Positions 16,218 to 25,298 are shown, counted from the stretch's first letter. The stretch is 64,000 nucleotides of DNA from an uncultured Bacteroidales bacterium (GCA_944321735.1 CALUMK010000014.1:1-64000), one strand, 5' to 3'. The notes: generated from the sequence alone by a model not told the origin. Program-made: numbers and translations.

Positions 16218-17807
16218 TTAGTCTTCGATTCTCCACTCCTTGATTCGTCTCGTCTCGCTGGAAAAACCGACACCGATTTTGAAGAGTTTGCGAGGATTGG
16301 CGGCAAAGGGCTTGGCGTAGCCTTTGTCCTCGATTTGTTTCAAGGCCTCGTCCGCGCTGGCATCCATTTTCAACTCCATGATATAGACGTACTGGTCGGT
16401 CTGCACTACGATGTCCATTCTTCCATTGCTGGTGTGCCGTTCCACTTGGGTGTATTGCCCCATCAGCTTGCATAGCACGTACATCGTGTTTTGGAAGTAG
16501 AGCTTGGCATCGCCCACATGCGGTGTGTGATAATGGGCAAGCTACTTCGTTGCGAACCTTGCATGGCTTGGTCACGTACCAAAGTACGCTCCCGCGCCAC
16601 GCTGCGATTCGACGCCTCGTATCTTGCCCATTCTGACACACCGATTGGACTGGACATGAATCTTTTATATTGTTGTTTGTTTCCGTTTGTTTTGTTTGGC
16701 CAGGCATTCCATGAAGCCGCGCTCCACTTCCTTGTTGGGATACTTCAAGGTATAGCTCTGCCAGCGTTCATCGTAGCTCTGGATGGTCAGGTAGCCGCTC
16801 TGGTAGAGGACGGGAATCGGGTCGGAATCGTCGGCGTTGACCCCGGTCAAGGCCGAAGCAGGAACACCTTCCAGCGTTAAATCCTCCAGATTGAATTGCC
16901 CCCTTTTCAAAGCTTTGACTACAAAAGTAGGAGTGCCGGTCTCGTACCAGTAATCGCTGAACCGCTTCTTTCGCAAGGCGCTGAGCAGGCTGAAAGGATT
17001 GTAGATGTCTTCGGAACCCTCGCAGAAATGGTATCCATCGTAATAGTCTTTTAGCTTGGCGTAGCATTCATTTTTTGAAATCTTGTTGGCGGCAGCCATG
17101 GCGGCCACTTCTTGGTCAAAGCAAGCGTGGAGGTCGGTTTCGGAGATGCCGCAAAGACTGGAAAATTCCAAGTCCATGGAGATGTCGTTGAGGTTGTTGA
17201 GGCCGCTGAAGATGCTGAGCTTGCCGAGCTTGGTGATGCCGGTCAGGAAGCCGAAGCGGATTTTGCCGTCGCGGGTCTTCATCACGCTGTAGAAACCTTG
17301 CAGGCGGCTGCGGTAGGATTCCCGGAGTGTTTCGTTGCCCGCTGAATCCAATAGCGGCTTGTCGTATTCGTCAATCAGGATGGCGACGGGTTTGCCGGTC
17401 TTTTCATAGAGTGTATCGATTACATCCTTGAATCGGGCATCGGGTTCGGGATACCTTGCCGCTATGCCGCCATCCTTTTCCCATTGGCGCAGGTGCTGAT
17501 CCAAGGTGATTTCCAGGTCTTCGGCCTTGTTGTAGGTTTTCCCGCTCAGATCCAGATGCAGTACCGGATATTCCTTCCAGTCTTTTTCCAGATTCTCGAT
17601 GGCCAAGCCTTTGAATAGATCCTTTTTCCCTTGGAAATAGGCCTCCATTGTCGAAACCAAGAGGCTCTTGCCGAAACGGCGGGGACGGCTTAAGAAATAA
17701 TAGCCGCCTGTCCGGACTATTTGGTAAATCAAATCAGTCTTGTCCACATAGACATAACTGCCTTCGCGGATTTTTTCAAAGTTCTGGATTCCAATCGGGT
17801 ACAGCAT
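16218..17807 (-). pseudogene. AAA-ATPase / PD-(D/E)XK nuclease-like gene split by a fold-back repeat
   Basis: The N-terminal part (16665-17807) is an AAA_ATPase_like domain: YPIGIQNFEKIREGSYVYVDKT, the Walker A-like SRPRRFGKSLL, and AILIDEYDKPLLD. The C-terminal part (16218-16517) is the PD-(D/E)XK_9 nuclease-like end: GRMDIVVQTDQYVYIMELKMD and IEDKGYAKPFA. In intact relatives these are one protein of about 520 residues, common in Bacteroidota, with roughly 60-90 residues between them. Here fold-back element E3 (16521-16643) sits between the halves, the first half ends with an unrelated tail (KQNKRKQTTI), and the linking segment is missing. The second half has only a GTG start at 16517. The gene is probably inactive. 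Confidence 0.8.
16521..16643. repeat. Fold-back element E3 (family 2)
   Basis: CGGTGTGTGATAATGGGCAA.. (16521-16541) pairs with CTTGCCCATTCTGACACACC.. (16623-16643). The core GGTCACGTACCAAAGTACGC and TCCCGCG is the inverted form of that in E2, so the element lies in the opposite orientation. It interrupts an AAA-ATPase/nuclease-like gene. Confidence 0.85.
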
Positions 17808-18266
17808 GGCGTGATGTTTTTTGCACAGCAGCGGTTTGCTAAAGGCTTGTTAAGGCTTCGGCATCGTTTGTCGGATACAAGCATCCTTGTTGACAGACAA
17901 AATTAGCATTTTTCCGGGATGCCGCCCTTTGCTTCCCGTTTTGTTGTCCGGGATGCTGCATTGAAGAGGCAAGCTTTCAAGGATAAGCCTTATATCTGTT
18001 TGGAGGCAAGGGCCACGATGGTGTTTGTGAGAGGGCGATTCTGAGCTTACATGAGATTGCCGAGTCTTATTTCCGATGCCAGGGGTTGGACAATCGGCCT
18101 TGCGCTCGGATAGGGTTTTCGTTTTGATTTTTGCCATCCAGATTCAAAATGCAAGGAATCCGAAAACGGTCTCTATTCATCCCTTGGTATTCGACGGCAT
18201 CCATGCCAATCTTTGCCTCCTTGAACCCAAAGACCGATGCCCGGTTCGGGTTAAAACCGATAGCGT
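17808..18266. other. Intergenic region upstream of the recombinase
   Basis: No gene is seen. A TAATTTTG box on the minus strand (17898-17905) could serve the AAA-ATPase pseudogene. A degenerate repeat unit (18226-18252, CCCAAAGACCGATG..TTCGGGTT) ends 14 bases before the recombinase start. Confidence 0.5.
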
Positions 18267-19427
18267 ATGAAGAGGAAAGAACAATGCAACAGAAGCGGAC
18301 AGGGACAGGCTGCCGCTCCGAAAACTGTCGCGAGAGGGCAACGCGGCAAGCCCAAGACGATGCTGTGCTGGCTTGGAATTCTGGCGGAAGAAGCCCGCTC
18401 GGAGGGCAGGCAACGCCGAGCGGAGGTATGGCGGACTACCTTTAACAGCTTCTCCCGCTTCCTCGGCGGCAAGGACATCGGCTTACGTCAGATGGAGGGC
18501 CGCCTTATGCAGCGGTACGAGAACTGCCTGCAGACCGGCGGCCTCTGCCCCAACACCACCTCCTTCTACCTCCGCAACCTGCGTTCGGCCTACAGCAAAG
18601 CGGTCAGGGCCAAGCTTTGCCCCGTGCCGCGGCAGAACCCGTTTGCGGAGGTCTATACCGGGGTGGCCAAGACGCGCAAGCGGGCGGTCTGTGCCGATAC
18701 TTTGCGGGCTATCCGGGAATTGGATTTGGACGAGCGGCCCGATTTGGACTATGCCCGTAACCTGTTCCTGCTGAGCTTCTACACGCGGGGGATGGCGTTC
18801 GCGGACATGGCCGGGCTGCGGCGGAGCGACTTGAAGGAGGGCATCCTGTGTTACGTGCGGCGCAAGACGGGCAGGCCGCTGTTCATCCGCTGGGAGGGAC
18901 GGATGCAGGAGGCGGTGGAAGCTCTGTGGCGGAACGCGGAGGCGATGGGGGCTGCTGTCCGGCGGCGGGGAGGGAAGCGGCTTTCCCGCCGCGATGCCGG
19001 GCTGCTTGCTTGCAAGCGGGGCAAGACCGCTGGCAAGAAACGGGATGCGGGTTGCCTTGGGATTGGCATGGTGGGAGGAAAGGGAACGGCTTCGTCCCGT
19101 GCCGGAAAGGATGCCGATGGGGACGGTTACCTCCTGCCGATTGTCCGCGACGGGGAAGCCCATGCCCGGTCTGCTTACCGGAACGTGCAGTACAAGGTGA
19201 ACCAAGGCCTAAAAGAGATAGGGAAGATGCTGGGCTTGAAGATGCCGCTGACGATGTACGTGGCGCGGCATTCGTGGGCGAGCCTAGCCAAGGCCAAGGA
19301 AGTACCGCTCGCAATCATCAGCGACGGCTTGGGACATGCTTCGGAAAAGGTCACGCGGATCTACCTTTCCACCCTCGACATGAACGCGGTGGACGAAGCC
19401 AACCGGTTGATTATAAACGGGATATGA
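18267..19427 (+). CDS. Tyrosine recombinase, probable DNA invertase for the adjacent switch
   Basis: A 386-residue site-specific recombinase of the Bacteroidota integrase type with an N-terminal SAM-like domain (SFSRFLGGKDIGLRQMEG) and a catalytic domain. Catalytic residues visible: Arg in YTRGMAFADMAGL, His/Arg in ARHSWAS, His in LGHASEK and the Tyr nucleophile in TRIYLSTLD. Relatives flip promoters of surface genes (Tsr type). About 55 extra Gly/Arg/Lys-rich residues (about 228-285) interrupt the catalytic domain between EALWRNAEA and GYLLPIV. The gene is markedly GC-rich. Its stop lies 11 bases before the left inverted repeat of the 19439-19624 segment. Confidence 0.85.
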   Translation: MKRKEQCNRSGQGQAAAPKTVARGQRGKPKTMLCWLGILAEEARSEGRQRRAEVWRTTFNSFSRFLGGKDIGLRQMEGRLMQRYENCLQTGGLCPNTTSFYLRNLRSAYSKAVRAKLCPVPRQNPFAEVYTGVAKTRKRAVCADTLRAIRELDLDERPDLDYARNLFLLSFYTRGMAFADMAGLRRSDLKEGILCYVRRKTGRPLFIRWEGRMQEAVEALWRNAEAMGAAVRRRGGKRLSRRDAGLLACKRGKTAGKKRDAGCLGIGMVGGKGTASSRAGKDADGDGYLLPIVRDGEAHARSAYRNVQYKVNQGLKEIGKMLGLKMPLTMYVARHSWASLAKAKEVPLAIISDGLGHASEKVTRIYLSTLDMNAVDEANRLIINGI

Positions 19428-19438
19428 GAGGTTGGCAA

Positions 19439-19624
19439 ATCTCTTGGCAAGAGATACTTAGAACCGACTGCAAAAGTACGAAAATTTTTGGAACTGCGGC
19501 ATTTCCGGCAAGCGGAGTATCTCTTTCTAGGCAACAATCCCGCACATAAGATTGCATCTTGTGTCAATGTAAGATGTTCTTTTATTGAGGATTGCCGACA
19601 CAAAAGTATCTCTTGCCAAGAGAT
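19439..19624. promoter_or_regulatory. Predicted invertible promoter segment
   Basis: Perfect 21-bp inverted repeats at 19439-19459 and 19604-19624, each built on the palindrome ATCTCTTGGCAAGAGAT, flank 144 bp. A TACTTTTG box on the minus strand at 19478-19471 points left, away from the LRR protein gene; inversion would point it right at 19585-19592. In the present orientation no TAnnTTTG box in the segment faces the gene, so this looks like the OFF state (inference). Confidence 0.8.
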
Positions 19625-19663
19625 ATTCCCTTTAGGAAAGATATTTGTAATAAAAATTTGGAT

Positions 19664-22264
19664 ATGAAAACATTGCGATTTATTTACCTGCTGATTTGCG
19701 CGTTCGTGTTGCAAGGATTGGCAGACAAGAGCCAGGCTCAGGAGATGATTCCTGGCTATGATGATTTTCCCGTGCTTATAGACGAGGAACATTTCCCCGA
19801 TCCGGTCTTTCGAACGGTAATCGAAATGGCCGATATTGATGAAGATGGACTCCTTTCCAAGGAGGAATGTGCTTCTTTGCGTGCTTGTGACTTGTCTTCC
19901 ATGGGGATAGCCAATTTGGAAGGCATCCGCTATTTGTTTGCCTTGGATACGCTGGATTGTTCCTTCAATCATCTGTCGAGTCTTGATATAAGCGGATCCC
20001 CAAATCTGAAGGTGCTTTTTTGCCAAGGCAATGGTTTGACGGAATTAAATATAGAGGATGCCGATAATCTTAACGCCTTGTATTGCTACAGCAACGCTTT
20101 GGAACAATTGGATTTGCGAACGAATCTGCGTTTAAAAACGCTCTCTTGTGAATGGAATCAATTGACTGAATTAAATCTGGATAGATTGGATAGTTTGACG
20201 GATTTCTATTGTACGGGGAATCGACTCGGCCATTTAAACTTGTCCGGCTTGATTATGTTGAAGGATTTTGATTGCTCGGGCAATCAATTGGAAAGTTTGG
20301 ATTTGAACGGTAATGATTCTCTGATTGTGGCGAGTGCATCGGAAAACCCTTTCTCAACAGTGAATTTGAGCGGTTGTTCTTCCTTGCAGGATTTTTATTG
20401 TCTCAATAATGATTCGTTGGAACGTGTGGATTTGGAAGGAACGATTAATTTGGAGACCTTGGTTTGCGCCAATAATCCCAAATTGCGAGAACTGGATGTG
20501 AACAGTATCAATTTGATAGAATTGTATTGTTATGGCAATGATCTTGAGGTATTGCAAACGGCCGGTTTGCCTGCGTTGCGGACGATAGATTGCGCAGAAA
20601 ATGACTTATTTAGAATTGATTTGTCGGATAATAGATATTTGAAACAGATTTCTTGTCAAAATAATCGGCTGGTGGGATTGCATCTTGCTTCATCTAATTA
20701 TTATCTGCGAGGAGTGAATTGCAGCATGAATAGATTGCAGGATCTTTCGCTTGGCTTCTGCTGGAACCTCTATTCCGTAGCCTGCGATTCCAATCAATTG
20801 ACGAGTCTGGATGTCAGTGGTTGCCAAGTTTTGGCCAGCTTGAGTTGCAAGGGCAATCATCGTTTTGTTCCTGTTGACGATAATCGGGATTTTATTTTGG
20901 GACAGTTGCCTGATTTCGATGAGGATAAGGTCATTTCTTGGATGGGTGGGTCTTTGCATGGCGATACCTTGCACTTCGACCAGGAAAGGCTGTTCTATAA
21001 CTATCTGGTAAAAGAGGATACGGTTCAATTTAGCTTGACTATGGTGCCACGTGTCAAGATTGATAGCATTGCTTTCCCGGATACGGCATTCCGTGATTAC
21101 GTGGCGAGTCGTTTGGATGTGGATGGAGATGGATATTTGGTGCTCTCTGAACGGGAATCGATTTCAAGTTTGGATGTGTCTCATCGCGGTTTGCGAAGCC
21201 TGATAGGAATCGAATATTTTGGTTGGTTGGAATACTTGGATTTTTCTCACAACGAGATTACGAGCGTCGATTTGTCGGCCAATACCCTGTTGGACGAGAT
21301 TGTTGCCGAGGGCAATGCTTTGGAGGTGGTTGTGGATGACGACTGGGGGTTCAATCTGGCTTCATTGCCTGACTTGCGCGCAGACAAGGTTTATGATTTG
21401 CAAGATGCTTGGATAAAAGATAGTATTTTGTTTTTTGAAAAGGACAGCGTGTCTTACGCCTATCAATACTCTTATCAGGGTAAGGCTTCATTGCCGGAAG
21501 TCCGTTTTACTTTGTTTTCTAATCTCCCTGTGCGGATACTGGTAGATGCAGGTCATTTCCCGGATACGATCTTCCGCTCTTATGTGAGGAAGAATATCGA
21601 TTTGTCCGGAAACGGGTTCTTGAATGAGGAGGAAATCGCGGAAGTTCGGGATTTGGATGTGTCCGGTTTGGGCATTAAGGATTTGCGAGGGATTGAATGT
21701 TTCACCGAATTGGAGAGTCTCGATTGCTCGGATAATGAATTGACCAGTCTTGACTTGTTCGAAAACAAGCTTCTTATGGATTTGGAGGCACGAAACAACC
21801 GTTTGGATATTGTTTTGGACGAGGGCGATGCTTTTGACATGTCCACTTTGCCGGGCTTTGACCGCCACTATGCTTCTGATTGGGAAGGCGCTGATATGGA
21901 CGGAGATATTTTGATATTCACTCAGCAAGAGGTTACCTATAGTTACGATACCCGCTATAGGGGAGACAGCGAGGATGAAGGCTTGAAATCGGTTGAGTTT
22001 ACGCTTGTGGCTGATCGCGATCCATCCGAAGGATCCGAGCCTGATCCTGACCCGACGACCAGCGAAGAAATAGATGGATCCCGGGCTCGTGTTTATGCCT
22101 GTGGTCATGTCGTCTATGTCGAAGGCATTGAAGACGAGATTAGTATTTATAACATTGCTGGCATTCTTTATTATCAGGGTTTTGATAGTGAAATACCGAT
22201 GCAGAATACAGGTGTCTATATTGTTCGTTCCGGTCAGCAAATCTGGAAAGTCTTGGTGATGTAG
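19664..22264 (+). CDS. Secreted leucine-rich repeat protein with EF-hand-like loops and T9SS sorting domain
   Basis: An 866-residue exported protein. A signal peptide (IYLLICAFVLQGLADKSQAQ) is followed by a module FPDxxFRxxV plus an EF-hand-like loop (DIDEDGLLSKEE, 57-68), then about 16 leucine-rich repeats of the LxxLDCSxNxLxxLDLS type. Similar FPD/loop modules recur at about 475-495 (DVDGDGYL) and 635-656 (DLSGNGFLNEEE), each with a few more repeats. The C terminus (ISIYNIAGILYYQG..NTGVYIVRSGQQIWKVLVM) matches a type A T9SS sorting domain. The protein is likely displayed or released at the surface. ATG at 19664 lies 39 bases after the invertible segment, so expression is probably phase-variable. 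Confidence 0.85.
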   Translation: MKTLRFIYLLICAFVLQGLADKSQAQEMIPGYDDFPVLIDEEHFPDPVFRTVIEMADIDEDGLLSKEECASLRACDLSSMGIANLEGIRYLFALDTLDCSFNHLSSLDISGSPNLKVLFCQGNGLTELNIEDADNLNALYCYSNALEQLDLRTNLRLKTLSCEWNQLTELNLDRLDSLTDFYCTGNRLGHLNLSGLIMLKDFDCSGNQLESLDLNGNDSLIVASASENPFSTVNLSGCSSLQDFYCLNNDSLERVDLEGTINLETLVCANNPKLRELDVNSINLIELYCYGNDLEVLQTAGLPALRTIDCAENDLFRIDLSDNRYLKQISCQNNRLVGLHLASSNYYLRGVNCSMNRLQDLSLGFCWNLYSVACDSNQLTSLDVSGCQVLASLSCKGNHRFVPVDDNRDFILGQLPDFDEDKVISWMGGSLHGDTLHFDQERLFYNYLVKEDTVQFSLTMVPRVKIDSIAFPDTAFRDYVASRLDVDGDGYLVLSERESISSLDVSHRGLRSLIGIEYFGWLEYLDFSHNEITSVDLSANTLLDEIVAEGNALEVVVDDDWGFNLASLPDLRADKVYDLQDAWIKDSILFFEKDSVSYAYQYSYQGKASLPEVRFTLFSNLPVRILVDAGHFPDTIFRSYVRKNIDLSGNGFLNEEEIAEVRDLDVSGLGIKDLRGIECFTELESLDCSDNELTSLDLFENKLLMDLEARNNRLDIVLDEGDAFDMSTLPGFDRHYASDWEGADMDGDILIFTQQEVTYSYDTRYRGDSEDEGLKSVEFTLVADRDPSEGSEPDPDPTTSEEIDGSRARVYACGHVVYVEGIEDEISIYNIAGILYYQGFDSEIPMQNTGVYIVRSGQQIWKVLVM

Positions 22265-22291
22265 AGGAAATCCGAGAAACATAGGGGGTAG

Positions 22292-22353
22292 TAAAAGGGC
22301 TGTGCCGTGCATGGGGAAGCAAGGGCTTCTTCGCGCACGGCACAGTTCCTTTT
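22292..22353 (+). terminator. Hairpin terminator after the LRR protein gene
   Basis: AAAAGGGCTGTGCCGTGC pairs with GCACGGCACAGTTCCTTTT across a 22-base loop, ending in TTTT. It begins about 28 bases after the stop codon. Confidence 0.75.
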
Positions 22354-22470
22354 AAGACGGCATGCGACGATGTGGTATCATGTGTTCTTGTGTTCATTTG
22401 CATCCGGCATCCGGGGCGCGTATACGGGCGCGTATATCGGATTCCTTTTTCTCATTTGCGCTAAAAATCG

Positions 22471-22478
22471 TAATTTTG
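22471..22478 (+). promoter_or_regulatory. Predicted -7 box of mutA
   Basis: TAATTTTG matches TAnnTTTG, 57 bases upstream of the start codon. No convincing -33 TTTG at the expected spacing. Confidence 0.5.
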
Positions 22479-22534
22479 CCTGTTTTTAGGGAGGCGGACG
22501 CGAGCTGCTTCCTTACTTTGCAAAAACAAGCATC

Positions 22535-24424
22535 ATGGAAAAGAATCAAGAAAGACTTTTTCCCGAATTCCCGTCCGTTTCTACCCAGGAATGGATGGAT
22601 GTGATTGTCAAGGACCTCAAAGGAGCCGATTTCAACAAGAAACTCGTATGGAAAACGCCCGAAGGCTTTGACGTGAACCCCTTCTACCGCAAGGAAGATC
22701 TGGAACATATAGAATACCTCGATGCCCGGCCGGGCGATTTCCCTTATGTGCGCGGTCATAACGGCGAGGCCAACAACTGGGAAATCCGTCAGGACTTCCG
22801 TCTTGAAGACATCGCCGCTTGCAACGCTTTGGCCGCCCAGGCTGCCGCCAAAGGGGCCGATTCGGTAGGTCTCGACGTCTGCAAGGTATCCACGTTAGAA
22901 GAAATGGAACAGCTCTTGCAAGGCATCGACCCGACCAGGACCGGCATCCATTTCATCGGTTCGACCGATTACGCCAAGACCCTCGGCCTTTTTGTGGAAT
23001 ACTTGGACAAGAAGAAGATTCCGGCCGACAAGGTGTCCGGTTCGATTGATTTCGATCCTTTCCATTACGCCTTGCTGCATGGTCGTTTTTATGGTTTGCT
23101 CGATGCCAATATCGAGGAAACAGTGCAGCTTTTCAAGCAGTATGCCGGCAAGCTTCCTCATTTCCGTCTGTTGGCGGTCAATGCCGCTTCCTTGCATGAT
23201 GCCGGAGCGTACAATGTGGAAGAGATGGGCTTCGCGCTCAACTGGGCCTGCGACTATTTTTCCAAGTTGACCGACAAGGGATTGGATATCGATACCTTGG
23301 CATCGCGCACTACCTTGGTGTTGGCAATCGGATCGGATTATTTCATGGAAATTTCCAAGCTCCGGGCCATGCGTTTGCTGTGGGGCTATATGGTGGACGG
23401 TTTCAAGCCCAAGGAAGAAAAAAGCAAAGTGCCTTTCATCCACGCCCGCACTTCTTTCTGGAACAAGTCGGTCTATGACCCCTATGTGAATATGCTGCGT
23501 TCCACTACCGAGACCATGAGCGCGGCTATCGGCGGTGCCGACTCCATCTGCGTCTCCGACTTTTCGGAAGCCTTCCGTCCCGCCGATGAGTTCTCGGCCC
23601 GGATTGCCCGCAACCAGCAGGTAATCTTGAAGGAAGAATCTTTCTTCAACCGTATCGTCGATCCGGCGGCCGGGTCGTATTATGTGGAAAACCTGACATT
23701 GAACCTGGCGCAGCAGGCGTGGAAGCGCTTCCTCGAAACCGAGGAGAAAGGCGGCTTTGCAGCTTGCATCCAATCGGGTGCCGTGGCCGATGCCGTGGAA
23801 GCTTGCGCGGCCAAGCGCGATGCCGACCTTGCCAAGCGCAAGACGGTGCTGACCGGGGTCAACCAGTATCCGAACCTGAACGAGACGGAAATGGATCATA
23901 TTGCCGTGCCGGCTTTCTCGGGCGATGCCAAGAGGGATGCCGAAGCGGCGGGCAAGAACGAAGGCGGCTTCAAGGCGATTCGTCCTTACCGGGGCGCGGA
24001 AGCTTTTGAAAAACTGCGTTTGGAAACCGAAGCCTATCAGAAGAAGACTGGAAAACGTCCTAAAGTGTTCTTGTTGACATACGGGAATTTGGCCATGCGC
24101 AAGGCAAGAGCCGGGTTCGCGACCAATTTCTTCGGTTGCTTGGGCTATGAAATCATCGACAACCCCGGTTTCGAGAACGGGAAGCAGGGGGCGGAAGCGG
24201 CTTTGGCATCGGGTGCCGAAGTTACGGTGCTTTGCAGCAGCGATGAGGAATACGCGGCTTTGACGGCCGAGGCTTGCCCGATTTTGAAAGGCAAGACGCA
24301 TATTGTCTATGCCGGGATGGCGGCCGACGAGGCGCCTTTCCGCGAATTGGGCGTTTCGGATTTCATCCATGTCCGCAGCAATGTGCTGGAAACCTTGGCC
24401 AAGTTCCAGAAGGAATTGTTGTAA
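22535..24424 (+). CDS. mutA: Methylmalonyl-CoA mutase small (beta) subunit
   Basis: A 629-residue protein homologous to methylmalonyl-CoA mutase. The first 470 residues form the TIM-barrel domain (VIVKDLKGADFNKKLVWKTPEGFDVNPFYR, and ARNQQVILKEESFFNRIVDPAAGSYYVE). The C-terminal flavodoxin-like domain (RPKVFLLTYGNLAMRKARAGFATNFFGC) lacks the DxHxxG cobalamin motif, which marks it as the non-catalytic small subunit. With MutB it interconverts succinyl-CoA and methylmalonyl-CoA in propionate formation. MutB usually follows immediately but here does not; a cluster of palindromic repeats and mntP come next. Confidence 0.92.
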   Translation: MEKNQERLFPEFPSVSTQEWMDVIVKDLKGADFNKKLVWKTPEGFDVNPFYRKEDLEHIEYLDARPGDFPYVRGHNGEANNWEIRQDFRLEDIAACNALAAQAAAKGADSVGLDVCKVSTLEEMEQLLQGIDPTRTGIHFIGSTDYAKTLGLFVEYLDKKKIPADKVSGSIDFDPFHYALLHGRFYGLLDANIEETVQLFKQYAGKLPHFRLLAVNAASLHDAGAYNVEEMGFALNWACDYFSKLTDKGLDIDTLASRTTLVLAIGSDYFMEISKLRAMRLLWGYMVDGFKPKEEKSKVPFIHARTSFWNKSVYDPYVNMLRSTTETMSAAIGGADSICVSDFSEAFRPADEFSARIARNQQVILKEESFFNRIVDPAAGSYYVENLTLNLAQQAWKRFLETEEKGGFAACIQSGAVADAVEACAAKRDADLAKRKTVLTGVNQYPNLNETEMDHIAVPAFSGDAKRDAEAAGKNEGGFKAIRPYRGAEAFEKLRLETEAYQKKTGKRPKVFLLTYGNLAMRKARAGFATNFFGCLGYEIIDNPGFENGKQGAEAALASGAEVTVLCSSDEEYAALTAEACPILKGKTHIVYAGMAADEAPFRELGVSDFIHVRSNVLETLAKFQKELL

Positions 24425-24519
24425 ACCGTTGTCTGGCCGGGACTTCCCGGTATGGCTTTTTTCGGCTTGCTCTTTGATAGCGGTGTGTCAAGATGGGATT
24501 CCTGATACGCCTGCTTCAA

Positions 24520-24626
24520 ACCCAATCGGTCATCAGGCTTTGGGTTTCCCCCGAATCGGTCATTAGATTTTGGGTCTCTTGCTCGGAATCGGAAACGGAC
24601 TCGGCGGGTCTAATGACCGATTCGGG
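24520..24626. repeat. Compound short form of the MITE, about 107 bp
   Basis: Three terminal units lie in a row: CCCAATCGGTCATCAGGCTT.. (24521-24544), CCCGAATCGGTCATTAGATT.. (24550-24574) and the inverse GGTCTAATGACCGATTCGGG (24607-24626). TTCAA occurs on both outer sides (24515-24519 and 24627-24631), a possible target duplication. It lies between mutA and mntP. Confidence 0.7.
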
Positions 24627-24671
24627 TTCAAGGGGCAAGCCGGTTTGTTTGTAATTACACGCTGAATTTTT

Positions 24672-25298
24672 ATGAGCTTTTTTTCGTTGGTGTTGCTGGC
24701 TTTGGCCTTGTCGATAGACTGTTTCACGGTCTGCCTGGTGTTCGGGATGCAGCGTTCCGCATACCGGCGGGCATTGAAGCCGGGCGAGAAAGACCCCTTT
24801 CCTTCTTTGGGTGGAACGGCGGCCAAGGCCGGTTTGGTGTTTGCCGTCTATCATATCATCATGATTGTCTTGGGTTGGCTGTTGGGCTGGGGGGTGAACG
24901 CGATTGTGGCCCGTTACGACCATTGGTTCGCCTTCGCCTTGCTTCTCGGTATCGGTGTCAAGACTATTATCGACGGCTTCAATGCCCGCGACGCCCAGCT
25001 CAAGGTGCATTCGATGTTCGATTGGAAGTCTCTTCTTTTGATGGGGCTGGCGGTCAGCATCGATGCTTTTGCGGTAGGCATCAGCTTGAAGATGATTGAA
25101 GTTTCCCTGCTGGAGATTTGCACCGTGGTGCCGGTGGTGGTTTTCCTCGCCAGCCTTTTCGGGGTATTCCTGGGATTCCATACGCACAAGCAGATGAAGC
25201 GGATTTCGCTTCCGGCGGTGAACCTTATAGGGGGCTTGGTGTTGATTGGGATTGGGGTGAGGATACTGATTGAGCATTTAACCCAAATCGGTCATTAG
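24672..25298 (+). CDS. mntP: MntP-type manganese efflux pump
   Basis: A 208-residue membrane protein with six helices arranged as two related halves, each opening with the family motif: LALALSIDCFTVCLVFG and GLAVSIDAFAVGISLKM. It exports Mn2+ across the inner membrane. A hydrophilic loop after helix 1 (RRALKPGEKDPFPSLGG) is as in Bacteroidota members. The natural C terminus would be near RILIEHL; the last residues TQIGH and the TAG stop are supplied by the MITE that begins at 25282. No manganese riboswitch is visible upstream. Confidence 0.88.
   Translation: MSFFSLVLLALALSIDCFTVCLVFGMQRSAYRRALKPGEKDPFPSLGGTAAKAGLVFAVYHIIMIVLGWLLGWGVNAIVARYDHWFAFALLLGIGVKTIIDGFNARDAQLKVHSMFDWKSLLLMGLAVSIDAFAVGISLKMIEVSLLEICTVVPVVVFLASLFGVFLGFHTHKQMKRISLPAVNLIGGLVLIGIGVRILIEHLTQIGH

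Noticed and set aside
18267-22264. Prophage or integrative element ended by the tyrosine recombinase
   Set aside because: No phage, mobilisation or attachment-site genes nearby; the perfect inverted repeats next to the gene fit a local invertase better.
22895-24370. A 491-codon open frame antisense to mutA
   Set aside because: Shadow of a well-supported coding sequence; low-complexity His/Arg/Gly content and no domain.
24628-24672. yybP-ykoY manganese riboswitch before mntP
   Set aside because: The gap of 45 bases after the repeat is too short and lacks the conserved loop sequences.
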